From assembly GCA_900491605.1 (NCBI GenBank), contig UESW01004577.1, positions 480,831-544,830 of the forward strand: a stretch of DNA of 64,000 nucleotides. The letters are read 5' to 3'. Made by a program: the position numbers and the translations under genes. Of this stretch, positions 12,251 through 22,214 are shown piece by piece. The notes beneath the pieces were generated by a model, which saw nothing but the letters and a program-made list of their open reading frames with translations, was not told the origin of the DNA and ran no database searches. This DNA is from Calamus simplicifolius. Lineage: Eukaryota > Streptophyta > Magnoliopsida > Arecales > Arecaceae. Position 1 is the first letter of the stretch. Each line of letters begins with the position of its first letter.

Positions 12251-14677
12251 TTAATGGTCATCCAAAGCCGGGGCATCATCCTCAGGGACATCATCAGGCT
12301 TTAGTCCCTCAATATCCTCCAGGTCGTAGAGCTCCTGGATTTTATCTTTGCAGTCTTGAAAGCCGGCGTCATAAGCAAGCGCCGCTGACTCGGCCACCTC
12401 CTTGTCGAAGGCTTTGGATTTTCTAAAATCTTCTACGGCCTCGGCCCCCTTCTTTTCAGCTTCGATGGCCCTCTCCTGCGCCTCTGCCACTGCTGCCTTC
12501 AGATCTGCAATTTCGGCTATGTACTGGCGGGTGGCTTCTGGGCTGCATTTGTCTCAGCGGCGGCAGAACTTAATTGGGTCTTCAAGACGCACACCTCCAA
12601 TTCTGTCACCTTCAGCTTCTCTTCGGCTGCTTTCTGTTTCTCCTCGGCCACCTGAGCATTATCTAGTTCATTGGCTGCGCGGTGCTGAGCAACCTCTAGC
12701 GCATACTCAGCCTTTTCGGCTCGTAGCCGGGCGACATCAATTTCACCCTTAGGGTGGCCCGAGTGTCCTCCAGAGCCATTGCCGACTTCTCCGCCTTGAC
12801 TTGGAGGGACAACATCTCCTCGTGTGCTTGTTCGATGGCGGTATCGCTCAGGGTCCAGAGGTTTTTAAGAGCGACAAGAGAATTCAAGGCCTGGAGGAAA
12901 TGTCAAGATGAGAAAAAGAAAGAGGGAGGGAAAGAGATGATAATGGCGCAGAAGCTCACCCAGAGATGCGCCACCGATGCTTCGCGGAAGAAGGCGACTC
13001 TCCCCTGACCCTGGAGATATTTTTGCACCTCAACCACCGCGGCTTCCTCCACGGACCGTGCAGCCCAGCGGCCTGGTTTGCCAACAATGACTGGAAGGAA
13101 GGATCGACGCCCCTCTCTTCCCTAGGCGTCGGGCCTACAGAGGCTGATTCCGCCTCTGAGCCTGCCGCCTCCGGCTCCTTGGCTGGCGGAGGCACTTCAG
13201 CTGCTGCCCCCGTGGGGGGCAGAGTAGCGGCTGGAGTCGTCACCATTGCCACAGGAATTTTATCCATCTCTAAGGCTTTGGGTAAGGGCGACGGCGCCTC
13301 CCCCTCGGGAGAAAGGTCGAGTAGGATAATGGGAGGAGCTGAAGCTGGAGATCCTCTCTCCGGTTGACTCCGTTCCACCTCCCCGCAGGTCTCAGCCCTT
13401 CCCGCGTCTGCCATGACCGGTTCGTCAGCCTGAGCTTGGGCTGCCTCGCCTGCATACGAGGAGTCCACAGTTCTGGCCCCCTTGGCCTCGGTCTCTCCAG
13501 CGTCGGCCCTTTTAGGGCCGCCCTTCTTCAAAACCTTTGTACGCAGGGGCTTCACGATTTAGCCCCTCCAGTGTCGGCCTTCCCCGCGTCGGCCTTCCCG
13601 GCACCAACCCTCCCCATGTCGGCCCTTCTTGGAACTTTAGCAATGCCCTTCTTTCGGCAGGGGGCGCATTCCCTGCAGCCTTCCTCTTCCTGGTGGCCGC
13701 CTGTTTAAGCTCATGAAGTGTCGGCGCCATCCCTACACAGGCAAAGGATAGTTAAAAAAAAAAAAAAAAAGAAAGAAGAAAGAGAGAAAAGGAGAAGCAG
13801 AGGAGAAGAGAGGCGAGTGATCAAGTGCTCACCCTCGCGGGAATTAAACCGGCACGATGAAGATTCTCCTCGGCTAAAAGCATATTACACCGAGGGATGT
13901 CGGTAGTCAGAAGCTGCCCAAACGCCATCCGGTCTCGTGGAAGGATGGAGGGATCCCTATTGGCATCGATGTTGGGTATCCCCCAGCTTCCACGAACCCC
14001 ACTGATGTCCACAAAGAAAAACTTGTCCTTCCACCCTTTAACGGAAGTAGGAAGTACAATTTGAGAATCCTATTAGACCTAGGGGTGAAGGACCACCAAC
14101 CCGACTGTTTGCGAAGGGTATAAAAGCTACGGAACAAAGAAATACTGGCCTCAATGCCTTGCAAATGGCAGAGTACCAAAAAACCGACAATAGTTCGGAT
14201 GGAGTTGGGAACTAATTGGGAAGGAGTCAAGGAGTACCGGTCTAGAAGATTAAGAATAAAAGGGTGGATCGGCAACCAGAGCCCGGCCTTAAAAAAGGCT
14301 CCGTACAAAGCAACCCTTCCGGAACGGGAAGAAGTTACCCTGTCATTGGGGGTAGGAAAGAACAGATGAAGGTCTGAAGGGAAGCTATACTTGGCCCTTA
14401 GGTTTACCATGTCTTGAGCAGACATAGAGGACGCAGTCCCTTCGGGGGACTCCTTGGCAACCCTAGAAGGACCGGCAGCCATTGACTGGCTCCGGACGGA
14501 AATCCGCCCGCCAGCCGGACGAGTCCCGGTTAGGGGACGATTAACTGGTCGCTGCTCCGGTGGAGAATGGTTAGAAGAAGGGGTGGACCATTGGCTTGAC
14601 AAGGAATCGGAAGTCTGAGAAGGATGGTGGGAACCCCCCCAGGAACTAGAGATGGAGCAAGAAGGTGAGGAAGCCAT
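12251..14677 (-). pseudogene. Antisense gene of Tat element 2 (gypsy-type transposase-like domain plus coiled coil)
   Basis: Three exons on the minus strand. Exon 1 starts at ATG 14677 and ends at 13833; it has a Ser/Pro-rich N-terminus, then LFFPTPNDRV, SGRVALYGAFFKAGLWLPIHPF and LTPSQLVPNS. This resembles the putative gypsy-type transposon domain (Pfam Transposase_28 as I recall it). Intron 1 is 13832-13733 (GTGAGC...TGTAG, T-rich). Exon 2 (13732-12960) is Ala/Pro/Glu-rich. Intron 2 is 12959-12891 (GTGAGC...CTCCAG). Exon 3 (12890-12251) is coiled-coil-like and ends acidic (DDVPEDDAPALDDH). Frameshifts near 14055, in exon 2, and near 12735 and 12540 break it. The element at 22172 carries an equivalent gene. 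The function is unknown. A phase mismatch at intron 1 leaves open whether exons 1 and 2 form one protein. Confidence 0.75.
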
Positions 14678-15097
14678 GGGAACTAACCTGGAAAACTCGA
14701 GCCGAAAAAGGGCACGGGAAGAGAATGAACACAGGAAACAGAGGAACGCTGGCGGACTCGAAAGGAGGCAGCAGCGGAAGAAATGGGGGGGATGGGAAGA
14801 TGAGGACTATTTGTCCTCATAACGCCCTCTCAAGACACCCCACAATCGTCTGATTCAACCACGCGTCCATCTTCAATTGGGAGGCGTTTCGACGGCCTGC
14901 CAATGCTAAAAACTCGAAAAGACCACCGATGAAAAGGGAGGCATTAACCTTATCGCAATGATACCGCTCGCCTTTTCGTAACACTGCCCGAGGGAAATCC
15001 TCCCTAATCCCAACAAAGGCGAGATAATGATGTGAAAACCGGCCGCCTAGAGGATATTGACACCCCTTTTGCGGGTAGGTAAATGCTCACCCATCTC

Positions 15098-15110
15098 AGG
15101 GGCGGGGGGG
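15098..15110 (+). promoter_or_regulatory. Polypurine tract of Tat element 2
   Basis: AGGGGCGGGGGGG followed by CATC and the 3' LTR start TGATACGG at 15115. Element 3 has the matching AGGGGCGAGGGGG-CATC-TGATATG at 34362-34380, which supports its role as plus-strand primer. Confidence 0.75.
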
Positions 15111-15114
15111 CATC

Positions 15115-15902
15115 TGATACGGCTGGCCGTTTTTCCTGGGTAGTATTATCTTTGGCGCGGTTTTCGAAAGTAATGATGTGACAACAAAACCCAAGACCTC
15201 CAGCACCGACCCCTAGCGCTGGCCTCTAGTGCCGGCCTCCAGTGTCGGCCTCCAGTGTCGGCCTCCAGTGCCGGCCTCCAGCGTCGGCCTCCAGTATCGG
15301 CCTCCAGCGACGGCACCAAAGACCGGCGCCCAGCGTCGGCATCAAAGACCGACTACGTGTTGGCACCAAGACAGATGTCCAGCGTCGGCCTCCGGCACCG
15401 GCCTCCCGCGTCGGCCCCCAGTGTCGGCCTTCAGTATCTCCCACATACACAATGACTAGTCTCATGCAACCGATCCCGTGATCTAAGGCCTACTGCCAAG
15501 CACATCGCTCACCAAAATCACGGGCAAGTGTTAGCCTGATCGGCAGTTACCACTATAAGCGGCCCTTATCCAGCAACAGTCCAACGACTTGCCGTTCGGT
15601 GAAACATCACAACGGGACAGATTCGACGGTTCCAACAAACGAGGTAAAAGGAATCCCCGACAGGTATAAAAGGAGGACTCGAGCTCCATGCAAGGGGGCT
15701 CTCTCTCTGACTTCCTCTTTAAGAATTCTACACAGAAATCCTATCCCTGTTGGACGACTCACTGACTTGGGCGTCGGAGGGTCCCCATCGGAACCACCGG
15801 TCCGAAACTTTTTGCAGGCTCTAGAAGGAAGACGGCGACTTCTCTGCGCACGCAGCAATCCTAGCCTATCCGACGCTCATCGTACGTGATTTGACTGCAA
15901 CA
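15115..15902 (+). repeat. 3' LTR of Tat element 2
   Basis: 788 bp, aligning end to end with 4699-5500, with scattered substitutions and small indels mainly in the 13-bp repeat zone. The two copies look close by eye, which suggests an insertion considerably younger than element 3. TATA box at 15665-15671. Followed by target duplication AGAAG. Confidence 0.93.
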
Positions 15903-16389
15903 AGAAGTAAACATCCAAAAGAGATGTTAGCTGGATTGTTGATGAAAAGGTGCAGCATGGATTCTACTTTGGTTGGTCACTTTAAAATAGATAACCTTGT
16001 TATTTGGGTTACAATCCCCAATTTGACAAAAGCTGTGACATTAAAATTTGCTTCCCAAGCAATCATTCGGCAATAAACTTCTTAAAATAGGCAACTTTTT
16101 CTTTTCAAATTAGGTATGGCAAACTCAAAAGCCTACTTAATGCGCCAAGAAAATATAAACTTAATGAAATAACAGGACATAAGAAGACGGGTTCGGCAGA
16201 AACACTATTACCTTTACAGCAGTCCAATGTTGCAGTGATTTAGCCTCCCATGGAAGTGGACTAAAAAGCCTCGTAGGAACCCCAGAAGGAACCTTGTTCG
16301 GGACTGCAAAAGAAAATGCTATCCACACCAGAACCATGAAGGTGACCCCATAGTTTTCAAGTCTGAGCATCAATCTCAGCATAATTAGT

Positions 16390-16585
16390 CTGCAGAAGGG
16401 AATAAAAAGGTAAGAGGTGATTTTTATAAAAAAACCCCTCTCTAAATAATTAATTATGTTTAGGTTCTCGTTTCTATGAAGACATTCCCGTACCCTTATC
16501 TGGTCCGACTTAAAATGCGCCAGCAATCTCAAAACATCCGTTAAACCGCTCCCTCGCTCTTTACCGTCCTGCGGGCGGCAACAAA
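16390..16585. promoter_or_regulatory. Short spacer upstream of the PPR gene
   Basis: Only about 195 bases separate the first readable boron-transporter exon (minus strand) from the PPR start codon (plus strand). It holds a pyrimidine-rich CGCTCCCTCGCTCTTTACCG stretch just before the ATG, which would fit a TATA-less plant promoter or 5' UTR. No clear TATA box. Assignment as promoter is by position only. Confidence 0.35.
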
Positions 16586-17755
16586 ATGTCCTCTCGCCTC
16601 CTCCGCCTCCCCCGATGTATCTCCCGCCTGTTCTCCTCCTCCCCAGACCCTAACCCGAATCACTACCCGAAGCGCCTGAAGACCACCATCAATAACCTCT
16701 TCCGGGAGCGCAACCCTGACAAGCTTGTCGCCGCCTTCAAGAAGTCCTCCGAGTCATACCGCTTCCGCTGCAAGCACCGCATCTACGAGATTGCCGTACG
16801 GCGCCTTGCCGCCGCCGGCCGCCCCGACGCCGTCGAGGCTATCCTCGAGGCACAGAAGCGCTACCCCGCCGACATCGCCCGCGAGGGATTCGCCGTCCGC
16901 CTCATCTCCCTCTACGGAAAAGCCGGCATGCCCGCCCAGGCGGCTGCTACCTTCCATCAGCTCCCCGCCCTCGGCTGCCCCCGTTCGGTCATGTCTTTCA
17001 ACGCTCTCCTCACCGCCTACGTCGACGCTGGCGACTTCGACCAGATGGCCGCCGCCTTCCGGGAGATCCCCGCTGCCGATCCCTCCATCGTCCCCAATCT
17101 CTTCTCCTACAACATCCTTATCCGCTCCTTCTGTGAAAAGGGCGATCTTGATGAGGCCTTCGACGTATTGAGCTTGATGGAAAGGAAGGGGATCGCCCCT
17201 GATTTGATCTCCTTCAATACTCTCTTGAACGGGTTCTATTCGAACAAGAGATTCTCCGATACCGAAAAAATTTGGACTCTAATGGGTGAGAAAAATATCG
17301 AGCCGGATACGAAGAGCTTCAATGCGAAGCTGAGAGCACTGGTTTCGGAAGGGAAGACTTCGGAGGCAGTGGAGCTCGTTGATGAATTGAGGCGGGTTGG
17401 ACCAAAGCCCGACACTTTCTCCTTCAATGCTCTGATCAAAGGGTATCGCCAAGACGGGAACTTGGAAGAGGCCAAGAGGTTGTACTTGGATTTGACAAAG
17501 AATGACTGTTCTCCTAATAGGGGGACCTTTGAGACACTGATTCCCGTTCTCTGTGAGGCTGGAGATCTAGACCTGGCTCTCAAATGTTGTAACGATAGCA
17601 TGAGCCGCCGATGTGTTGTGGATGCGTCAATGTTGCAAGGGGTGGTGGATGGACTGGTTAAGTTGTCGAGAGTGGAGGAGGCTAAGAAGCTTGTGGAGCT
17701 CGGGCGGAAGAATTATTATTCACAAAAGGATCTGAGGATGCCTTCAACGTCTTGA
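16586..17755 (+). CDS. Pentatricopeptide-repeat protein, P class, mitochondrial (At1g55890/At3g13160-like)
   Basis: 389 residues, no intron. The N-terminus (MSSRLLRLPRCISRLFSSS) is Arg/Ser-rich without acids, a typical mitochondrial targeting peptide. Seven consecutive 35-residue PPR motifs run from about residue 101 to 347, for example LFSYNILIRSFCEKGDLDEAF (173-) and TFSFNALIKGYRQDGNLEEAK (278-). The C-terminal block VDGLVKLSRVEEAKKLV matches the small Arabidopsis subgroup containing At1g55890, At3g13160 and At1g61870. Members of this subgroup are reported as plant-specific mitochondrial ribosome proteins. Single-strand RNA or rRNA binding is therefore the likely role. The start was chosen as the first ATG, giving the targeting peptide. 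The 5' half is strongly GC-rich, the 3' half much less so. Two decayed tandem copies follow. Confidence 0.92.
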   Translation: MSSRLLRLPRCISRLFSSSPDPNPNHYPKRLKTTINNLFRERNPDKLVAAFKKSSESYRFRCKHRIYEIAVRRLAAAGRPDAVEAILEAQKRYPADIAREGFAVRLISLYGKAGMPAQAAATFHQLPALGCPRSVMSFNALLTAYVDAGDFDQMAAAFREIPAADPSIVPNLFSYNILIRSFCEKGDLDEAFDVLSLMERKGIAPDLISFNTLLNGFYSNKRFSDTEKIWTLMGEKNIEPDTKSFNAKLRALVSEGKTSEAVELVDELRRVGPKPDTFSFNALIKGYRQDGNLEEAKRLYLDLTKNDCSPNRGTFETLIPVLCEAGDLDLALKCCNDSMSRRCVVDASMLQGVVDGLVKLSRVEEAKKLVELGRKNYYSQKDLRMPSTS

Positions 17756-18671
17756 GTCTCGTAGGTAAATCCTATTTCCAATTGTCGTAATTCATGTTCT
17801 ATGAATTATGAGGCAGCTCGTTTTGGTACTATGGAAGGAAGAATTCAATTAGATACTGTTTTATAGTGGGGCAAAAACATTCTTCATTTTAACAAACATA
17901 TGATGCTCCCTGTCCAGGATCAATATTTGCTCTAGTCATTGTTGATACGCAGTTGATGATCTCTGAGGTTATTGTTGCGTCCTGGAACTTTTAAAGCAAA
18001 TCTTTCCTAAAATGGTCTGCTTTTTTAACTGCGATATTTCAAATTCATTTATCTGTTGTCTCTTTTCTTTCGTTTGAAATTGTTTACTTTGTAGTCATTA
18101 TGAATATCTGTGATTGTTTTAGAACCATCATTTAACAAAAAATTGCTAGAGGCACCTTGGAAATCTATAGCTTTTCTATCACTTAATTGACTGGCATGTA
18201 AACCATAGACCTTCTATTTTAGAAATTAGTGCATTTATTTTTCCCGGTTTGAAAAGATCACTTAAATCCACCTAGGAAATAACTTGAGGATCCAAGCCTG
18301 AACATTTCTTTCAGAAGCACTGTACAACCCTTGTATGTGTATGAGGAGTGCTGTCTTCAATCTGATGGTAGTTTACCCTGCTTCTTGAAAAACAAGAAAA
18401 ACATATTCTGATTCAATGCCTAACTACTTGAAAAAGATATGAAGCATTTCAATTACAAATTATGATCTTCCATGCATCTTTGAGTTCATAATTAAGATTG
18501 CTCGTGCTCCTAACTTTAATACTGAGAGAAGATCAGAGATGTTTAGAGAGTGAATAATACCCTTCCGGTCGCTTAAGTTGACTTTGGAATTAACTTACGA
18601 ATTATGCATATGACTCTGATCGGATGACCACTGCCTTCTAGGAGATGCTTTCTTGCTGAGCCCTCTATAGC
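17756..18671. other. PPR 3' flank, no gene
   Basis: AT-rich sequence with no supported coding region. The first about 250 bases recur after each of the two PPR pseudogenes (near 19240 and 20595), so the duplicated unit includes this flank. The block near 18440-18500 also recurs near 20060-20120 and weakly near 21265. Confidence 0.6.
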
Positions 18672-19250
18672 CCCTTACCTTTTTCTCCTACAACATCCTC
18701 ATCCATGTCCTTTGCAAGAAGGGCAATCTTGATGCAGGGCATTGATGTATTGAATCACGTGGAGAAGAATGGACCCTTCCAATTTGATCTCCGTCAACAC
18801 CCTCTTGAATGGGTTCTATTCAACAAGAGATTCTTCAATGCTCAAAAGGTTTGGACTTTAATGGGTGAGAAAAATATCTTGCTGAGTGCAAAGAGTTTCA
18901 GGTTTCAGAAGGAAGACTTCAGACATGAGGAGGTAATAGATAAATTGAAGTGGGTTAAACTAAATGGTTTTGCCAGGATGGGAGAGGAGGCCAAGAGGTT
19001 GTACTTGGATTTGATGAAGGATGATTGTGTGCCCAATAGAGGGACCTTTGAAACCCCAATCCCCAGCCTCTTAAGGCTTACAAAGGCTGGGAAGCTTGAC
19101 CTGGTTCTCAGGTGTTTTAATAATGGCATGAGACGCCATGTGTAATAGGCTGGTTAAGGTGTCTAAAGTGTATGAGGATAAAAAGCTTGTGGAGCTTGGG
19201 CAAATGAATAATTTTTCATGAAAGGAACTGAAGATATCTTTATTACTCTT
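18672..19250 (+). pseudogene. PPR pseudogene, tandem copy 2 (3' half)
   Basis: Begins with CTCCTACAACATCCTCATCC, matching the PPR gene from about 17100 (residue about 172), and follows it to the stop region. Several indels (for example the first around 18740), a deletion within the motif near 18950, and stops break the frame. The piece 18840-18895 (VWTLMGEKNI) and the block LYLDLMKDDCVPNRGTFETPI remain readable. The 5' half of the gene is absent. It lies about 1.49 kb downstream of the equivalent position in the functional copy. Confidence 0.85.
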
Positions 19251-20295
19251 ATGGGTAAATCCATTTTCTCATTGTTGCAATTCATGTTCTGTGGAGTATG
19301 AGGCAGCCGATTTGCTATTTTTTTGCTTTGAAACCCAATCATATATTGTTCTATTAATAAAACTTTTTTATAAAAAAATTAAGAACCTTATAGTGCTCCT
19401 TTTCTGACAGTCTTATTTGCATTAGTTAGTGCTGGTATTTAATTGGTGATCATTGAGGTTTGCTGTGTGCTGCATTTTAGTTCATAACATCCCTCAACTT
19501 AGGTCTGTTTTTAATTCTCTCTATATCTCTGCATCTGTTTCCCTTCAAGTAAAAGCTCTTTATTTTGTAGTTGCTGCGAACATCTCTACGTTGTTTGAAA
19601 CCTCCACTTAAGGAAGGAATTCCAAGATGACTCCATCAAAGGAAACACTACTTTAATCTAGATAGAAAACAACCCATACCTTATGAGGGACAGAGGTTGT
19701 ATCTATTACATGGAGAAGGATACCCATTCCTTTGTGCCCATACACCATCCTATCATCCACTGCACAATTAAAGCGCTCCAAACTCGGTCAATCATCTGCT
19801 GCACAGATCATGATGGCATGAAAGAATAGTTATCCTTCTTCGGTGCAAGGGTACAACTTAGACTCCCTTATGAGAAACCAAACTCATTGTAAATGGTCTG
19901 GGCTTTTAAGAGCCCAAATTATTTTATCAAAAGCATTAAAAAAAAGCTGTCTTCTTTTGTGCTCATCTTCAGTCTGATTCTAGTTTTCTTGCTTTGAAAT
20001 ATCAAGGGAGAAAGAAAGCAGCGATTTCTTATTTAATGTCAAACTGCTTGAAATATATATTTAGTGCTGAAATTACAAATCATGCTACACCATGCATTTT
20101 CAAGTTTATAAGTAAAGATTACTGTCAAGTTTATTGCCAAGTGAGAAGCAGAATTTTATAAAGAATAAATGATCAAATAAATCTCCAGCAACTTAGGACA
20201 ACTTTTGATTTAACTTGCTGATATAATCCACTGACCACCATATAGCCATTGACAATAAGATAGAAACAGATGTGATACTCCGCTGTTCTGTTTGA

Positions 20296-20597
20296 TGATA
20301 GAGCAAGATCAGCTTTGCTGCTGGATTTGATGAAGAGTAATTGAATTTATAGTAAAGGATCTTTGATTCGCTGGTCCTCAGCCTATATAGGCTGAGTAAG
20401 CTCGACCTGGCTCTCTAGTGTTTGAATGAAGGCATGAGCTGCCCATGTTTTGTGGATGCAATAGTGTTGCAGGCGGTGGTGGATGGGCTGGTTACCGTTT
20501 CAAGGGTAGAGGACGCTAACAAACCCGTGGAAGTTGGGCAGGGGAACTGTTATTTGCATAAAGACCTGATGATACCTTCCCTATCTTTAGTCTCATA
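20296..20597 (+). pseudogene. PPR pseudogene, tandem copy 3 (last motifs only)
   Basis: Corresponds to roughly the last 95 residues of the PPR gene. The stretch matching RLYLDLTKNDC is at 20308-20345 and the stretch matching VVDGLVKLSRVEEAKK is at 20475-20525. Internal stops (for example in place of Lys/Cys at about 20418) and indels abolish coding. The 3' flank (20598-20720) again resembles 17760-17880. It is more decayed and shorter than copy 2. Confidence 0.8.
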
Positions 20598-21444
20598 GGT
20601 TAATCCATTTCCACATTGTTACAATTCTTGTACCATGAACTGTGATGCAGGTAGTTATCTTGTTTTGATGCTTTGGAATCTAATCAGATATTGTTTTATA
20701 GAGAAGGAAATGACTTTTTATTTTCACAAACATATGATCCTCTAAGAACCCTAAGAACCCTTACTGCATTAGTTAGTGGTGGTATCTAGTTGATGATCTC
20801 TGAGATTATTGTCATGTCCTGCATTCTGTAGCCCAATTAGATCCATATACGCGAGCTTTCTACTAAATATCTGTTCTTTTTAAATGAAAGCTCTTTAATT
20901 TTGTCTTGCATGAACATCTTGCATTGTTTGAGAACAATCATTTAATAATTGAAGGATACCCTAGAAGAAATTTTGTGGTCATTTTTTATCAGAGACTGGT
21001 GTACGCACTAGACTTTTTGATTCAAGAATTATGGCTTTTTTTTATTTTCTTATTTTCCCACCAAAAGAATGGTTGCTGAATTCTTCTATGCTTATACTTT
21101 TTTTTTTGAAGGAAACAAACTAAAATAGTTAATAGTCCTGGCTTTTGGAAGCTTGGACTTTCCCTTGAAAATCCCCACATTATAATTTGTGTACTTGAAA
21201 GGTTCGTGAGAAGTAATATCATTAATTAGGTGGAACTTCTGCCTTAAGGAATATGTGAAGCCATTCAGAAAACTATGCAACCACAAGCATTTTCAAGTTT
21301 ATCACCAAGGGGACCAGAATACTTTTGAGGAGTGAATGACCAAATGCCCCTCCACTCACTTCTGTAAACACCTTAGCTTACTGATAGAGTCCACATATCA
21401 TTAGCTGTTCTGCATGATTATGCCATGAGATCAATTTCTCTGAT

Positions 21445-21572
21445 GGATTGCAACACCTGATCTGCTATTATGAAATGCTTGCCTGCTCATATTAAATGAG
21501 GTAATAAGGGATTGCAACACCTGATCTGCTATTCTGAAATGCTTGCCAGCTGATATCAAAGGAGCTACAACA
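21445..21572. repeat. 64-bp direct duplication
   Basis: Two adjacent copies of a 64-base segment start at 21445 and 21509 with GGATTGCAACACCTGATCTG; the second half of each (AAATGCTTGCC...) diverges slightly. A simple local tandem duplication in the PPR-array flank. Confidence 0.85.
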
Positions 21573-22171
21573 CCAAAGTTTGTAGGAATAAACAAAGCTT
21601 AAGGTGGGGGCCCTTGTATCAACATAAGATAGCATTTTGATTTAGGATAGAATTTCTAAATTAATAAACTGAGCAAGGATTAAATTTTGAGTCATGGAGC
21701 ATGTTTCAACGCCGATATACTTAAAACAGTGAAAAAAAGCTGAAACCAAAGAGAAGAAAAAACCAAAAAGTGATTTTGAGGAATCATTTAATGTTGGTTG
21801 TTTAAGTGTTAATATTAAGATTATATGCTAAAAGACATATATAAGCATAGCATACGTTTAAAAATTTCAACTAATAGCATGAATATTTTTTCATTCATTG
21901 TAACTAACAGGTATCAAATTATAATCTGTTCTCAACCGCAGTCTCATGGTTTTGGACTAAAATATGTGCTTTAGATGAAATTGGGCCTGATATAAAGCTG
22001 AAATATGGCTTGTACATGTGCCTACTGATTTTTTATCAGCTTTGTTGCAGGTGTCCAAATAGGCAAACATTTTGTTTTAATAAATATGTAACTGAGAATG
22101 ATGAATACCTTACAAGAGTTAGGAGACTAGAGGATAGCTTTTGCAAATGCCATTGATTGTCAGTTAGATGG
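21573..22171. other. AT-rich flank, no gene seen
   Basis: No coding sequence or recognisable element. It ends at the TG of the next retrotransposon. Confidence 0.5.
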
Positions 22172-22214
22172 TGATATGACTGATCCCAACGTCGTCAGAA
22201 AAGGTAACGGCCGT

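Larger units (their letters stand above)
4699..15902 (+). mobile_element. Tat-lineage Ty3/gypsy retrotransposon 2, structurally complete
   Basis: Length 11,204 bp, with LTRs at 4699-5500 and 15115-15902, both TG...CA. A 5-bp target duplication AGAAG lies at 4694-4698 and 15903-15907. Order inside: primer-binding site, gag-protease, reverse transcriptase, RNase H, a second RNase H, integrase, a 49-bp hairpin-repeat array, an antisense gene, and a polypurine tract. Two RNase H regions plus an extra antisense ORF mark the Tat/Retand/Grande branch of plant Ty3/gypsy elements. All coding regions carry stops or frameshifts, so the copy cannot move on its own. It lies in an intron of the boron-transporter fragment, in the opposite orientation to that gene. 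Confidence 0.95.
3391..16389 (-). pseudogene. Boron transporter (BOR, SLC4-like) gene fragment, split by element 2
   Basis: Exons read on the minus strand. Exon A (16389-16212, ending at a GTAAT donor) encodes VPSGVPTRLFSPLPW...HWTAVK. Exon B (4616-4445, AG acceptor, GTAAGT donor) contains the DHSVASQ region. Exon C (4322-4227) encodes MPSSNGVLPQPPMHTKSLAV. Exon D (about 4145-4030) encodes KKMVKTAKE...IYGNMQEEFIEMD. The last exon (about 3700-3440) encodes DPEKLIDAYLPVWVNEQRV...AMPIIKKI. These blocks and their order are diagnostic of plant BOR borate exporters (HCO3- transporter family), which load boron into xylem or export it at the plasma membrane. Exon B has two single-base losses (in the T-run near 4547 and near 4507). 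The N-terminal exons are missing, because the PPR gene lies immediately upstream. The 3' end is cut by element 1. Element 2 sits in the intron between exons A and B. Start and end are those of recognisable sequence. Confidence 0.85.

Noticed and set aside
16725..17171. 148-codon frame overlapping the PPR gene
   Set aside because: Ser/Pro-rich shadow in another frame of a GC-rich gene; the PPR frame has seven clear 35-residue motifs.
22163..22171. GTTAG as target duplication of element 3
   Set aside because: It matches 36385-36389 but is separated from the 5' LTR by four bases, so it is recorded only as a possible trace and not as a true duplication.
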